64,000 bases of DNA from contig JAJSAC010000071.1 of the NCBI GenBank assembly GCA_024274915.1, forward strand, positions 1 through 64,000. The letters are read 5' to 3'. Both the position numbers and the translations under genes were made by a program. Positions 39,005 to 48,257 of this stretch are shown here, one piece after another. The notes below the pieces were generated by a model. The model searched no databases. It had not been told where the DNA came from and worked only from the letters and a program-made list of their open reading frames with translations. Position 1 is the stretch's first letter. Each line of letters starts with the position of its first letter. This stretch comes from Thermodesulfobacteriota bacterium (lineage in GTDB: Bacteria; Thermosulfidibacterota; Thermosulfidibacteria; Thermosulfidibacterales; B14-G1).

Positions 39005-40216
39005 TCACAGCCTCAAGGCCTGGATGGGATGGATGCGAGAGGCCTTGTAGGCGGGATAGAGACCGGACAAGATGCCGGTGATCATCGAAACCACCACACC
39101 CACGGCTGCCCCCTTGAAGGGGAGTACGGGCTGCCATCTGGCCAGCAGGGCTATGACCAGGCTAAAGAAGACCCCTAGAAAGACCCCCACCCCTCCCCCC
39201 GCCACGGAGAGGACCAGGGATTCCACCAGAAATTGGAAGAGCACAGCCCCCCCGGTGGCCCCCACAGCCCGGCGGATACCTATCTCTTGTATCCGCTCCC
39301 TCACCGAGAGGAGCATGACCGCCAGAACACCTATGGCTCCAACCACCAAGGAGATGGCAGCCACGGCAGCCACCAGCACGGCAAAGATGGACGCCGCCTG
39401 GGCCTTCTGTTTCATCACCTCCTCCATGGGGCTGACGGTGAAGTCGTCCGCCCTTCCTTCGATCCTATGACGCTTCCTCAGGAGGAGAGCGATACCCTGG
39501 GCCACACGGGGAATGGCCTCCTCAGTCCGAGCCTCCACGAGAATGGCCTTCACGTAAGTGACGTGGAAGACCCTTATGGTGGCCGTAGTGATGGGTATAA
39601 TGATTTGATCGTCCTGATCCTCGCCGCTGGCGTCCACTCCCTTGGGTTCCATCACCCCCACCACCTTGAAGGGTATCCTCCTAACCCTTATCTCCTGGCC
39701 CACGGGATTGAGAGAACCGAAGAGGCGCTGGGCAACTTGGTAACCCAAAACGGCCACCCTCATCCTGCCCTTAAGCTCCTCCCAGGTGAAAAAGCGCCCC
39801 AGGGAAGGATAGAAGTTCCGTATACCGGTGTACCGAGGGGTGGTCCCCGTTATCCTGGTTCGGACCACCACCCTCCCCCGCTCCACCATGGCGAAGCCGT
39901 CGTAGACGGGAGCCACCACCGCCACGTCGGGTACCCCCTCCCTCATGGCCCAGGCATCATCCTGGGTGAGGGTGGTGGCTGTCTCCCTCTGGATCATGCG
40001 TCCCCCCCGGATGGAGACCTTTCCCGCCGAGACCACCACCAGGTTCCGACCCATGGACTCAAACTCCTTCAATACTTTCCTCTTGGCTCCCTCCCCTACG
40101 GAGATCATGACCATGAGGGCGCAGACCCCTATCACCACTCCGGTGGTGGCCAAGAGGGATCGCCTCTTCTGGGCCAGGAGGGCACCCAGAGCCGTCCTCA
40201 CCAAGGCGACCATCAT
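39005..40216 (-). CDS. MacB-type ABC transporter permease
   Basis: A 403-residue permease with the MacB/FtsX topology: one membrane helix near the N-terminus (LATTGVVIGVCALMVMISVGEGAK), a large periplasmic domain and three C-terminal helices (AQAASIFAVLVAAVAAISLVVGAIGVLAVML, VLSVAGGGVGVFLGVFFSLVIALLA and GAAVGVVVSMITGILSGLYPA). GIRRAVGA is the conserved cytoplasmic motif. It pairs with the paralogous permease encoded just upstream, with a 4-bp overlap. The ATPase, membrane fusion protein and TolC genes before it complete an exporter. Confidence 0.9.
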   Translation of the reverse strand: MMVALVRTALGALLAQKRRSLLATTGVVIGVCALMVMISVGEGAKRKVLKEFESMGRNLVVVSAGKVSIRGGRMIQRETATTLTQDDAWAMREGVPDVAVVAPVYDGFAMVERGRVVVRTRITGTTPRYTGIRNFYPSLGRFFTWEELKGRMRVAVLGYQVAQRLFGSLNPVGQEIRVRRIPFKVVGVMEPKGVDASGEDQDDQIIIPITTATIRVFHVTYVKAILVEARTEEAIPRVAQGIALLLRKRHRIEGRADDFTVSPMEEVMKQKAQAASIFAVLVAAVAAISLVVGAIGVLAVMLLSVRERIQEIGIRRAVGATGGAVLFQFLVESLVLSVAGGGVGVFLGVFFSLVIALLARWQPVLPFKGAAVGVVVSMITGILSGLYPAYKASRIHPIQALRL

Positions 40217-41517
40217 TTGAGGACCTCCACAGGATGAAGGGCGGCAGCCCTGCGGGCAGGATGGATTCCAAAAATACCCCCTATAAAAAGGGCAAAGAGG
40301 GGAGCCGCCACCAGAAGATACCAGGGGGCCCTAGCGGGTATGGGAGAGAAACGGGAAATGAGGCTGGCCAGAACCAATCCCATGGCTAGGCCCAGGATAC
40401 CCCCCACCAGGGAGACCAGGAGGGAGAAGAAGGAGTAATGGAACATGATGTCCCCCTTGGTGGCACCCAAGGCCCTGCGAAGGCCTATGATAGACTGACG
40501 TTCCGTGATGACGGCCAGCATGATGTTGGTGATGACGATACCGCTCACCACCAGGGCTATGGCCCCTATGAGGAGGAGCATGAGGGTAAGGGTTTGGGAG
40601 GCTTTGGTGAGGAAAGCTATGATCTGCTCGGGGGTGATGATGCGAAAGTCGTCGGGGTGGGGAGGTCGGATCCGGTGGCGTTTCCGCAGAAGCTCAGCCA
40701 CCTTGGCCCGGGCCTCGTGGACGTCTACCCCAGGCACCAACACCACCTTCACCACGTCCAGCCAGTCCCTATTGAGAATCCGCCTCTGGCAGGTGGACAG
40801 GGGAATCACCACCCGGGTGTCCAGCTGGTGGCGCCCCACCGCCCCTTTCCGCTCCAGGACACCCACTACCCGGAAGAGGACCCCAGAAACCTTGACGAAT
40901 TTCCCCAGGGGATCCTCTCCTCCAAAGAGATCGCGGGCCGTCTTCCAGCCCAGTACAGCCACCTTGGCCCGCCTCCTTTCATCCCTCCAGGTGATGAAAC
41001 GTCCCTCCACCACCCTCCAGTTGGCCAAGGGGGCCCACTGGGGCAGCACGCCGTTCACCCGGGTCCTGTGGACTTCTCCCCCGTAGGAGACAGGAAAGAA
41101 AGCGAACTGACCGGGAGAGACCCCGTGGACGAAATCGAACCGGGCCATGGCCTCCACATCCCCCATGGTGAGGGTGTCCTTCCGGGTCTCGGCAGGCCCA
41201 AAAAACTTACCCCCTCCGGCAAAAACCAGGAAGGCGTTGGAACCGAAGTTGACCTCCCGGAGGATCTCGGTGATCTTGATGCGAGTGCCCTCCCCCAGGG
41301 AGGCTATCACAGTGATGGCCACCACGGAGATGACCACGCCCAGGGTCATGAAAAAGACTCCCAGGAGAGAAGCCTTCATCTCCTTGAAGACCTGGGAAAC
41401 CCGACGGGAGGCCCCTTTAAAGGACAAAGGATGGGATAAGAAGGATAATCCGTCCACCTCCTCTCCCACCCCCTGCCCTCTGCCCTTAGCCTCTATACCT
41501 TGGCCTTCACCTGTCAT
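40213..41517 (-). CDS. MacB-type ABC transporter permease
   Basis: A 434-residue permease of the same family as its downstream neighbour. A long cytoplasmic N-terminal tail (about 50 residues) precedes the first helix GVFFMTLGVVISVVAITVIASLGEGTRIK. LTLMLLLIGAIALVVSGIVITNIMLAVI, VSLVGGILGLAMGLVLASLI and APWYLLVAAPLFALFIGGIFGIHPA are the C-terminal helices, with IIGLRRALGATKGD as the conserved loop. ATG at 41517 overlaps the ATPase stop, which supports the long start. The two permeases probably form a heterodimer. Confidence 0.88.
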   Translation of the reverse strand: MTGEGQGIEAKGRGQGVGEEVDGLSFLSHPLSFKGASRRVSQVFKEMKASLLGVFFMTLGVVISVVAITVIASLGEGTRIKITEILREVNFGSNAFLVFAGGGKFFGPAETRKDTLTMGDVEAMARFDFVHGVSPGQFAFFPVSYGGEVHRTRVNGVLPQWAPLANWRVVEGRFITWRDERRRAKVAVLGWKTARDLFGGEDPLGKFVKVSGVLFRVVGVLERKGAVGRHQLDTRVVIPLSTCQRRILNRDWLDVVKVVLVPGVDVHEARAKVAELLRKRHRIRPPHPDDFRIITPEQIIAFLTKASQTLTLMLLLIGAIALVVSGIVITNIMLAVITERQSIIGLRRALGATKGDIMFHYSFFSLLVSLVGGILGLAMGLVLASLISRFSPIPARAPWYLLVAAPLFALFIGGIFGIHPARRAAALHPVEVLK

Positions 41518-42194
41518 CCTTCTTCCATGATGAGGCCGTCTTTGAGCATTATCCGGCGGGAGGCGTAAGCCGCCACTTCTCGGTCATGGGTGATGAGTAC
41601 GATGGTTCGCCCTTCCCCGTTCATCTCCTGGAATATCTCCATCACCTCCCGGCTGGAGGCGGAATCCAGGTTGCCTGTGGGTTCGTCGGCCAAAAGGAGG
41701 GAAGGATCGTTCACTATGGCCCTGGCTATGGCCACCCTCTGCTGCTGCCCCCCTGAAAGCTCCGAAGGCTTATGTTTCAGCCGGTCCCCCATGCCCATCC
41801 TGGTGAGAGCTTGGACGGCCCGCTCCCGGGCATCCTTGGGGGACCTGTCGGCGTAGAGAAAGGGGAGCATCACATTCTCCAAGGCCGTGGCCCACGGCAC
41901 CAAGTAGAAAGCCTGAAACACAAAGCCCAGTTTGCGGTTCCTAACCTGGGACAGATGGGTATCGTTCATGAGGGATACGTCCTCCCCGTCCAGAATGTAC
42001 TTCCCCCTGGTGGGCACATCCAGACATCCCAAGATGTGCATGAGGGTGGACTTGCCGGCCCCCGAAGGACCCATTATGGCCAAAAACTCCCCCTCTTCCA
42101 CCACCAGGTTTATGCCCCTGAGGACAGGTATCACCTGGTCCCCCAGGGAATACTCTTTCCACAGATCCACCGTCTCTATGATCTTCCTGGCCAT
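41514..42194 (-). CDS. MacB/LolD-type ABC transporter ATPase
   Basis: A 226-residue ATPase of the MacB/LolD class. Walker A is MGPSGAGKSTLMHILG (about residues 40-55), the signature LSGGQQQRVAIARAIVNDP (about 143-161), Walker B LLLADEPTGNLDSAS and the switch His in VLITHDREVA. It powers the two downstream permeases and overlaps the second by 4 bp. Unlike E. coli MacB the ATPase is a separate polypeptide. Confidence 0.95.
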   Translation of the reverse strand: MARKIIETVDLWKEYSLGDQVIPVLRGINLVVEEGEFLAIMGPSGAGKSTLMHILGCLDVPTRGKYILDGEDVSLMNDTHLSQVRNRKLGFVFQAFYLVPWATALENVMLPFLYADRSPKDARERAVQALTRMGMGDRLKHKPSELSGGQQQRVAIARAIVNDPSLLLADEPTGNLDSASSREVMEIFQEMNGEGRTIVLITHDREVAAYASRRIMLKDGLIMEEG

Positions 42195-42285
42195 CTATGC
42201 CTCCACGGGGTGGATGAGTGGATGGGTGGATGAGCTTTTGGTATGGAAGAGCTTCCATCGCCTTCACCCATCTACTCTTTTCCCC

Positions 42286-43428
42286 TCACCACACCCCCAC
42301 CTCCTCTCCTTCCTTGAGGCCTTTCAATATCTGGGTGTAACCTTCGCTGGACCACCCGGGGGTCACATATCGCCTTTCCCACTTGCCACCCTTCTTCACC
42401 ATCACATAGCTTCTACCCTGAAGGTCCATGCGCAGGGCCTTGTCGGGAACGGCCAGGACATCCTTATGAACCCCCGCAACTATGCTGAGGTTGGCCGTCA
42501 TCTCCGGTCTGAGGTACCCCACGTAGGGATCCAGGATTTCCACGGCCACATCGTAATAGACCACATTGTCCCTCACTATGGCCCCGGGATAGACAGCGCT
42601 CACCCGGCCTCTGAAGATTTTGGTGGGGAAGGCGTCCACGGTGAAGGTCACCTCTTGTCCCGGCTTCACCTGCCCGATGTCGGTCTCGTCCACGAACCCG
42701 TCTACCTGGAGACGAGCCAGGTTTATGATGGTGATGAAGGTGGGGGCATTGAGGCCTGCCACCACCGTCTCCCCCTGCTGGGTGGTGACGGTGGACACAG
42801 TGCCCGAGATGGGAGCATGGATAAAGGCCCACGAAAGCCTCACCCGGGCCTCCTTCAGATCCGCCAGGGTCTGGGCAATATCCTGGTCATACTGGGCCTC
42901 AAGGGAAGCGTAGTTCTCCCTGGCACCCTCCAGCTGGGCCTTCAGCACCTTCACATCCCTCCGGGCTTGGTCCACAGCGTCCTGGGAGACGTAGTTCTTG
43001 GCGTAGAGGTTCCTGAGACGCTTCAGTTCCAAAAGGGCCAGAGAGAGTTTGGCCTCCAGTTCCCTCACCTGCTGGGAGATCTGGGCCAGCACCTTCTTCC
43101 TCCTGATGCGAAGTCCCTTAAGGGTGGCCTCCAGTCTCTCCACCCTGGCCCGGAGGTCCTTGTGCTCCACTACAGCGATGAGCTGGCCCTCCTTCACCCG
43201 GTCCCCCGCCTGGACCAAAAGCTTCTCCAGCTTGCCCGAAATGCGGCTACCCACCTTCACCATAGCCCCCACCTTGGGTTTCACCGCCCCTGTGGCCAGC
43301 ACCTCCTTCTTCACCGTCCTCCTCTCCACCCTGGCCACACCCCCGGGTAGCTCTTCCACCTTCTTCTTTCCCCCACAAGCAGGAACCAAAAAGGGGAGAG
43401 CCAACAAAAGCCACCAGATTCTCCTCAT
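42286..43428 (-). CDS. Periplasmic membrane fusion protein (MacA/HlyD type)
   Basis: A 380-residue adaptor of the tripartite exporter. The leader WWLLLALPFLVPAC ends in a lipobox cysteine, so it is probably a lipoprotein. A barrel-sandwich segment VGSRISGKLEKLLVQAGDRVKEGQLIAVVE, a long coiled-coil hairpin (about 90-170, RVERLEATLKGLRI ... QLEGARENYASLEAQYD) and a beta-barrel WAFIHAPISGTVSTVTTQQGETV follow. It links the ABC permeases to TolC. Its start overlaps the TolC stop by 4 bp. Confidence 0.92.
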   Translation of the reverse strand: MRRIWWLLLALPFLVPACGGKKKVEELPGGVARVERRTVKKEVLATGAVKPKVGAMVKVGSRISGKLEKLLVQAGDRVKEGQLIAVVEHKDLRARVERLEATLKGLRIRRKKVLAQISQQVRELEAKLSLALLELKRLRNLYAKNYVSQDAVDQARRDVKVLKAQLEGARENYASLEAQYDQDIAQTLADLKEARVRLSWAFIHAPISGTVSTVTTQQGETVVAGLNAPTFITIINLARLQVDGFVDETDIGQVKPGQEVTFTVDAFPTKIFRGRVSAVYPGAIVRDNVVYYDVAVEILDPYVGYLRPEMTANLSIVAGVHKDVLAVPDKALRMDLQGRSYVMVKKGGKWERRYVTPGWSSEGYTQILKGLKEGEEVGVW

Positions 43429-44699
43429 CTCTCCTTCCTCTCCATATAGGGTATCTTCCCCATGGCCCTCTCCAAGGCCGCCATGGACCGGTGCAAGTCG
43501 GCCAGGCTAGAGATGTACTGGGCCCGGGCCTCGGACAGGGCAGCCTGGGCCGTGGTGAGGTCCACCATGGTGGCCAGACCCTCTCCGTACCTGCCCCTGG
43601 TCACCCTCAGGTCATGTGAGGCACTCTCCACATGGGCCTTGGCCGAATGCACATTGGACTCACTTTTCTTCAACTCCTGGTAGGCCTTCCACACCGCCTG
43701 CTCCACCTCCAGCTTCACCCGGGCCAAGCGATATTCAAGGCCTTCCAGTTGGGCCCGGGCCCGGGCCAACCGAGCCCTACTGGCAAACCCTGAAAAGAGG
43801 GGAAGGGTGAAGGAGAACTGCCAGCTCCATTCCTTCACGTCGTTGGCGGGAAAGGAAACGTCTGTCCAGCCGTACTTCCACTGGAAATCCACCCTGGGGA
43901 GGAACTCGCCGTACACCGTCCTTTTTCGATATCTCTGGGCCTCCACCTGTTTCTCCAACTCCTCCAAGAGTGGATTGGCCTTGAGCCCCTCCTCTTTGGC
44001 CTGGGAAAAGGCCACGTTCCAGGAAACCATCTCCAACTTACCCTGGGGGTTGATGGAAGAGGTGATGGACCGCCCCATCTCCAGATTCAGCTTCCCCAGA
44101 GCGATCCAGTAAAGGGATTCCCTCTCCCTCAGCTTAAACTCTGCGTTGGCTACGGAAGACCGGGCCTTAATCACATCGGCATAAGGGGACAGACCCTCCT
44201 TAAAACGGGCCCGGGCCATGTCCAGGTTGATTCGGGCATCCTTCAGATCATCCCGGGCCGCCTTCCAGAGGGCCTTCTTCTCCAACACGTCGTAGAAAGC
44301 CACCACCACCCGATAGGCCGTCTCAATCACGGCCTCCCGATACTTGGCCCTGGCCACCTCCACGTCCCTTTTGGCGGCCAGGTAGGAGAAGGTGGTCTCT
44401 CCACCCTGAAAGAGGTTGTAGGTGAGGAGGAACCCACCGTAGTGCTGGTAGTAGGGAGGTATCAGTTCCGTGGCAGACCGAGAGAAGTCATATTCCAGGG
44501 AAAACTGGGGCAGGAAACCAGAAAACTCCTCCAGGGCCCGGGGCCTCTCCGCCTGCCAGTCAGCCCTGGCCTGGAGAAGATAAGGACTGTTTTTCAGGGC
44601 CTCCCTGATACAGGACTCCAGGGTGATGGCCCCAGCCCGGACAGGCAAGGACATGATAAAGAGAAACAGAAAGAACCGGGCTACACCCCTTCTTCTCAT
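43425..44699 (-). CDS. TolC-family outer-membrane efflux protein
   Basis: A 424-residue outer-membrane channel. A signal peptide (residues 1-24, FLFLFIMSLPVRAGA) precedes the TolC repeat start ITLESCIREALKNSPYLLQARADW. Long helical heptads with LARARAQLEGLEYRLARVKLEVEQAVWKAYQ and LSEARAQYISSLADLHRSMAALERAMG are the family coiled coils in two repeats. It forms the exit duct of the exporter whose other genes follow. The start overlaps the HcyBio stop as ATGA. Confidence 0.92.
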   Translation of the reverse strand: MRRRGVARFFLFLFIMSLPVRAGAITLESCIREALKNSPYLLQARADWQAERPRALEEFSGFLPQFSLEYDFSRSATELIPPYYQHYGGFLLTYNLFQGGETTFSYLAAKRDVEVARAKYREAVIETAYRVVVAFYDVLEKKALWKAARDDLKDARINLDMARARFKEGLSPYADVIKARSSVANAEFKLRERESLYWIALGKLNLEMGRSITSSINPQGKLEMVSWNVAFSQAKEEGLKANPLLEELEKQVEAQRYRKRTVYGEFLPRVDFQWKYGWTDVSFPANDVKEWSWQFSFTLPLFSGFASRARLARARAQLEGLEYRLARVKLEVEQAVWKAYQELKKSESNVHSAKAHVESASHDLRVTRGRYGEGLATMVDLTTAQAALSEARAQYISSLADLHRSMAALERAMGKIPYMERKER

Positions 44700-45901
44700 T
44701 TAACTGGCCGAATGGTGAGTCCCTTCAGGGATTCTCCCTCCCCGGGACCCGGCAGGGTTTCGGCGGGTTTGGACAGGAAAAACCTGCCCTCCACGATCCA
44801 TTCCTTCAAAACACCAGCTATGCGCCTGGCCATGGGATAACTGGAGAGGGGTGCCGTTGGCACCTCCTTGCCCATGATGCGGATGCCCCCCCTCTTCAGT
44901 TCCCCATAAGTCACCTCTCCCAATACCTTACCTTCACCGCTGGGATAGTCACTCCCGTAGTCTATCACCACCGTGGAGATGTCGTCGTCGCTCACACCCG
45001 TGTAGGCCGCCATCTCTTCATCTAAAATGGGAATGGGAATGCCAATCCCCACCGCCAAACTGGCACCGTATCCCAGTATGCTCACCCCCCTCACCCAAAA
45101 AGGGTCCATCTGCTTCATGTCCCCCGTTACGGCCAGGGTGCCGGCAGGGGCCTTCACCACCCCCCTCTCGTTACGCTCCACATTAGGGTCGTGCTGGGTG
45201 CCTGGACCCACCACGTAACCCACTCCCCCTCCAAGAAAGATCCTTGTCCCCACACCTATGGTTCTGTAAAGGGGGTCGTTGAGCAAGGGGCTCAACTGAC
45301 CAGCGGAACAGTAGTTGGCATTGCCCAGGTGGGGTTTCAACACCCCCATGTAGGTGTATATCACCCGATCCGACAGGTTCACGGCACAGGCATAGTTCTG
45401 GTAGCAGTTCCTGGGATTGAAGAGGAAGGCCTGGTTAACACCGCCCAGGTTGATCCATGTCTCCAGCTCCCTCCCAGGATAACAATCGGTGCCATAGCCC
45501 TGAGCCTTGAGGGTCACGTCCTTGCCAGCAATCAAGTCCTCTATCACATGGCCTCCCCCATAACGGAACTCGCCGGGGTAGACCTTGTTCCTGGGGTCTT
45601 CTTCGGGAAGGGCCGTGGCCCCTATGTAGATGTCCACCGCCGCCAGCCCTCCGTAGGCAGGAACACCATTGAGCCAGGCCTTCTCTATCTTGATCCGAGG
45701 CTTGGGATGGCCCAGGCTCAGAAGGGCCCCGCTGGAGCACATAGGGGCGAAAGTGCCTGTGGTCACCACGTCAACCTCCCGAGCGGCCCTCTCCACCCCC
45801 TTCTCCCTGACAATGGAGACCATCTCCTCGGCGGTGACCACCACCGCCTCCCCCCGGGCTATCTTTTCGTTGATCTCCTCTATGGTCCTTATGGACGCCA
45901 T
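44696..45901 (-). CDS. Homocysteine biosynthesis protein, HcyBio/DUF39 family
   Basis: A 401-residue protein of the DUF39 (HcyBio) family, implicated in direct formation of homocysteine from aspartate semialdehyde and sulfide in methanogens and sulfate reducers lacking the usual pathway. Typical segments are VVTTGTFAPMCSSGALLSLGHP, YGGGHVIEDLIAG, GYGTDCYPGRE with FNPRNCYQNYACAVN, and GGGVGYVVGPGTQHDPN. Conserved cysteines are seen in these segments. ATG at 45901 has GGGAG upstream; a longer frame to 45952 is rejected. It is translationally coupled to the TolC gene, a surprising partner. Confidence 0.9.
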   Translation of the reverse strand: MASIRTIEEINEKIARGEAVVVTAEEMVSIVREKGVERAAREVDVVTTGTFAPMCSSGALLSLGHPKPRIKIEKAWLNGVPAYGGLAAVDIYIGATALPEEDPRNKVYPGEFRYGGGHVIEDLIAGKDVTLKAQGYGTDCYPGRELETWINLGGVNQAFLFNPRNCYQNYACAVNLSDRVIYTYMGVLKPHLGNANYCSAGQLSPLLNDPLYRTIGVGTRIFLGGGVGYVVGPGTQHDPNVERNERGVVKAPAGTLAVTGDMKQMDPFWVRGVSILGYGASLAVGIGIPIPILDEEMAAYTGVSDDDISTVVIDYGSDYPSGEGKVLGEVTYGELKRGGIRIMGKEVPTAPLSSYPMARRIAGVLKEWIVEGRFFLSKPAETLPGPGEGESLKGLTIRPVK

Positions 45902-45971
45902 CGCCCACTCCCACAACAAAAATGGAGGGGAAACCCCCTCGCGTCTGCACAAACAGTGGACTAGGAGGGAA

Positions 45972-47078
45972 TCACCTCTCCCTCTCCCCCCTGATGAACT
46001 CCTCCACCATTTCCCTGGCGTCGCTGTCGGGATACTGAATGGGAGGGTGCTTCATGATGTAGGCCGAGATAGAGTAGAGAGGTCCACCCACACCCCTGTC
46101 CAATGCCAGCTTGGCGCACCTTATGGCATCAATGGCACACCCAGCGGAGTTGGGTGAATCCTCCACGCTGAGCTTCAGCTCCAGGTACATGGGCACATCA
46201 CCAAAGAGACGGCCCTCCATGCGTATGTAACAGATCTTGTTGTCTTTAAGCCAGGGCACATAATCGGATGGGCCTATGTGAATGTTCCTGGGAGAGAGGG
46301 GTTCATTGAGGGAAGACTGGACCGCTTCGGTCTTGGAGACCTTCTTGGTCTTGAGACGCTTACGCTCCAGCATGTTGAGAAAGTCTGTGTTGCCCCCGAA
46401 ATTCACCTGATAGGTCTTATCCAGGGCCACCCCCCTGTCGGAGAAGAGTTTGGCCAACACCCGGTGGGTGATGGTGGCACCTACCTGAGACTTGATGTCG
46501 TCTCCCACAATGGGCACCCCCGCCTCTTCAAATCTCTTGGCCCACACCTCGTCAGAGGCTATGAAAACAGGCATACAGTTGACAAAGGCACATCCTGCAT
46601 CCAAGGCCGCCTGGGCATAGAAACGTACCGCCTCCTCAGATCCCACGGGAAGGTAGTTGACCACCACCTCGGCACCGGACTCCTGGAGGACCTTTCCAAC
46701 ATCCACAGGTTCCTTATCGGCCACCACAAAGGACTCCTGGGGGTCGTACTCCTTCATGTGTTCCGCCACGCCGTCCAGCACAGGTCCCATCATCACTTTC
46801 ACGCCCAGTTCAGGCACCTGGGGATAGAAGACGGTGGTGCAGTTTGGAGGTGAAAAGATGGCCTGAGCCACGTCCTTCCCCACCTTCCTGGCGTCCACAT
46901 CAAAGGCCGCCACCACTTCAATATCCCAGGGGCGATATCCCCCCACGTCCGGATGCATGAGACCGTTGACCGAACCTTCTCCCTTCTCCTTATAAAAGAA
47001 CAAACCCTGAATGAAGGAGGAAGCACAGTTTCCCACGCCCACAATGGCCAGTTTCACCTTCTTGTTCCCCATACCCAA
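45972..47078 (-). CDS. Myo-inositol-1-phosphate synthase
   Basis: A 368-residue INO1-type enzyme that turns glucose 6-phosphate into inositol 1-phosphate using NAD. Motifs are the Rossmann loop [54 protein letters not shown] (typical of the prokaryotic form), [11 protein letters not shown] and [27 protein letters not shown]. Products may feed inositol lipids or di-myo-inositol phosphate, a solute of hyperthermophiles, but no partner gene is nearby. A promoter lies at 47129-47156. Confidence 0.93.
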   Translation of the reverse strand: MGMGNKKVKLAIVGVGNCASSFIQGLFFYKEKGEGSVNGLMHPDVGGYRPWDIEVVAAFDVDARKVGKDVAQAIFSPPNCTTVFYPQVPELGVKVMMGPVLDGVAEHMKEYDPQESFVVADKEPVDVGKVLQESGAEVVVNYLPVGSEEAVRFYAQAALDAGCAFVNCMPVFIASDEVWAKRFEEAGVPIVGDDIKSQVGATITHRVLAKLFSDRGVALDKTYQVNFGGNTDFLNMLERKRLKTKKVSKTEAVQSSLNEPLSPRNIHIGPSDYVPWLKDNKICYIRMEGRLFGDVPMYLELKLSVEDSPNSAGCAIDAIRCAKLALDRGVGGPLYSISAYIMKHPPIQYPDSDAREMVEEFIRGERER

Positions 47079-47128
47079 CCTCCGTCTTCCCTAGAGTCCC
47101 CATGAAATTACCAAATAGAGCGAGTCAG

Positions 47129-47156
47129 ATTATCCCACCCCTGGAGTTTTTTTCAA
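47129..47156 (-). promoter_or_regulatory. Candidate promoter of the inositol-phosphate synthase gene
   Basis: Minus-strand TTGAAA (complement of 47151-47156) and GATAAT (complement of 47129-47134) are 16 bp apart, 50 bp upstream of the ATG. It is divergent from the promoter at 47177-47206. Confidence 0.5.
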
Positions 47157-47176
47157 TACCCACCTCCAAGGGCAAC

Positions 47177-47206
47177 TTGCACCCCCCAAGGATATGCAAT
47201 TATAAG
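47177..47206 (+). promoter_or_regulatory. Candidate promoter of the kinase-pair operon
   Basis: TTGCAC (47177-47182) and TATAAG (47201-47206) are 18 bp apart. An AAGGAG ribosome site (47227-47232) and the ATG at 47241 follow at normal distances. Confidence 0.55.
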
Positions 47207-47240
47207 ACGGAAACAAGAAACCCTACAAGGAGAAAAAAAC

Positions 47241-48257
47241 ATGGATCCATCCCTTATGGAAAAGATGCTGGATCCATCCTTCTACCCAGGATCCCCCGAA
47301 AAGGTGGAACATATCCAAACCCATATATCCCACATTTTCCTCACTGATGATAGGGTCTACAAGGTGAAAAAGCCGGTAAATTTCGGTTTTCTGGACTACT
47401 CCACCCTGGAGAAGAGGATCCTGTTCTCCTTCGAAGAAGTGAAGCTCAACTCCCGCCTCTCTCCCCAGATCTACCTGGGAGTCAGGGGACTGGGGCTAAG
47501 GGAGGGAGAGTGGACGTGGATAGACCCCCCCGATGAGAGGATAGAAGAGGTGGCCGTGGAGATGATACGCCTGCCCTGGGAAGGGATGCTCAAGAACATG
47601 GTCATGGAGGACCGGGTTCCCCCCGACACCATGGAAAAGATAGCCAGAAAGGTGGCCCACTTCCATAGGGAAACCCCCTGGGACCCTCACCTATCCCACC
47701 TGGGCACTCCCCAAGGTTTCAAGAAAAATACCGAGGAGAATTTCGAGCAGACCCGGGAGTTCCTGGGCCTCTCCATTTCGCCCCGGGACTGGGAATTCAT
47801 AAACGAACAAACAGAGGAATTTTACAAAAAGAAAGGAAACCTCATGGAGGAGCGAGCCAAGGCCGGACTGATAAAAGACTGCCACGGAGACCTCCACTGT
47901 CAACACATCTGCCTATGGAAGGGGGAGGTTTACATCTACGACTGCATAGAGTTCAACCAGCGCTTTCGCTACGGAGACATCGCCTCAGAAGTGGCCTTCC
48001 TCATCATGGATCTGGAATTCCTTATGAGGCCCGACCTGGCCCGGGACTTCTTGGAGCACTACCTGAGAGAGAACCCCGATCCCACCCTTAAAGAGGTCCT
48101 TCCTTTCTATCAGTGCTATCGGGCCTTTGTGAGGGGAAAGGTGGAGAGCTTTCTCCTCAACGACCCCGCCATTCCCAAGGAGAAGAAACAGGAGGCCCTC
48201 CTGAGGGCCCACAGATACTTCTTCTTGGCCAGAAAATACGCCGAGGAGATGGTGTGA
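47241..48257 (+). CDS. Aminoglycoside-phosphotransferase-fold protein (COG2187)
   Basis: A 338-residue protein of the COG2187 family, kinase-like in fold. The catalytic-loop sequence KDCHGDLHCQHICLW (about residues 214-228) and IYDCIEFNQRFRYGDIASEVAF with the metal Asp are visible, and DDRVYKVKKPVNFGFLDYSTLEKR is the ATP-lobe signature. In many bacteria this domain is fused to the P-loop kinase domain encoded immediately downstream; here TGA and the next ATG abut with no spacer. The substrate is not known. Confidence 0.87.
   Translation: MDPSLMEKMLDPSFYPGSPEKVEHIQTHISHIFLTDDRVYKVKKPVNFGFLDYSTLEKRILFSFEEVKLNSRLSPQIYLGVRGLGLREGEWTWIDPPDERIEEVAVEMIRLPWEGMLKNMVMEDRVPPDTMEKIARKVAHFHRETPWDPHLSHLGTPQGFKKNTEENFEQTREFLGLSISPRDWEFINEQTEEFYKKKGNLMEERAKAGLIKDCHGDLHCQHICLWKGEVYIYDCIEFNQRFRYGDIASEVAFLIMDLEFLMRPDLARDFLEHYLRENPDPTLKEVLPFYQCYRAFVRGKVESFLLNDPAIPKEKKQEALLRAHRYFFLARKYAEEMV

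Noticed and set aside
42195-42285. GTGGATGAGTGGATGGG-like repeats before the ABC ATPase gene as a regulatory element
   Set aside because: Only about three imperfect short units; too little to separate from chance.
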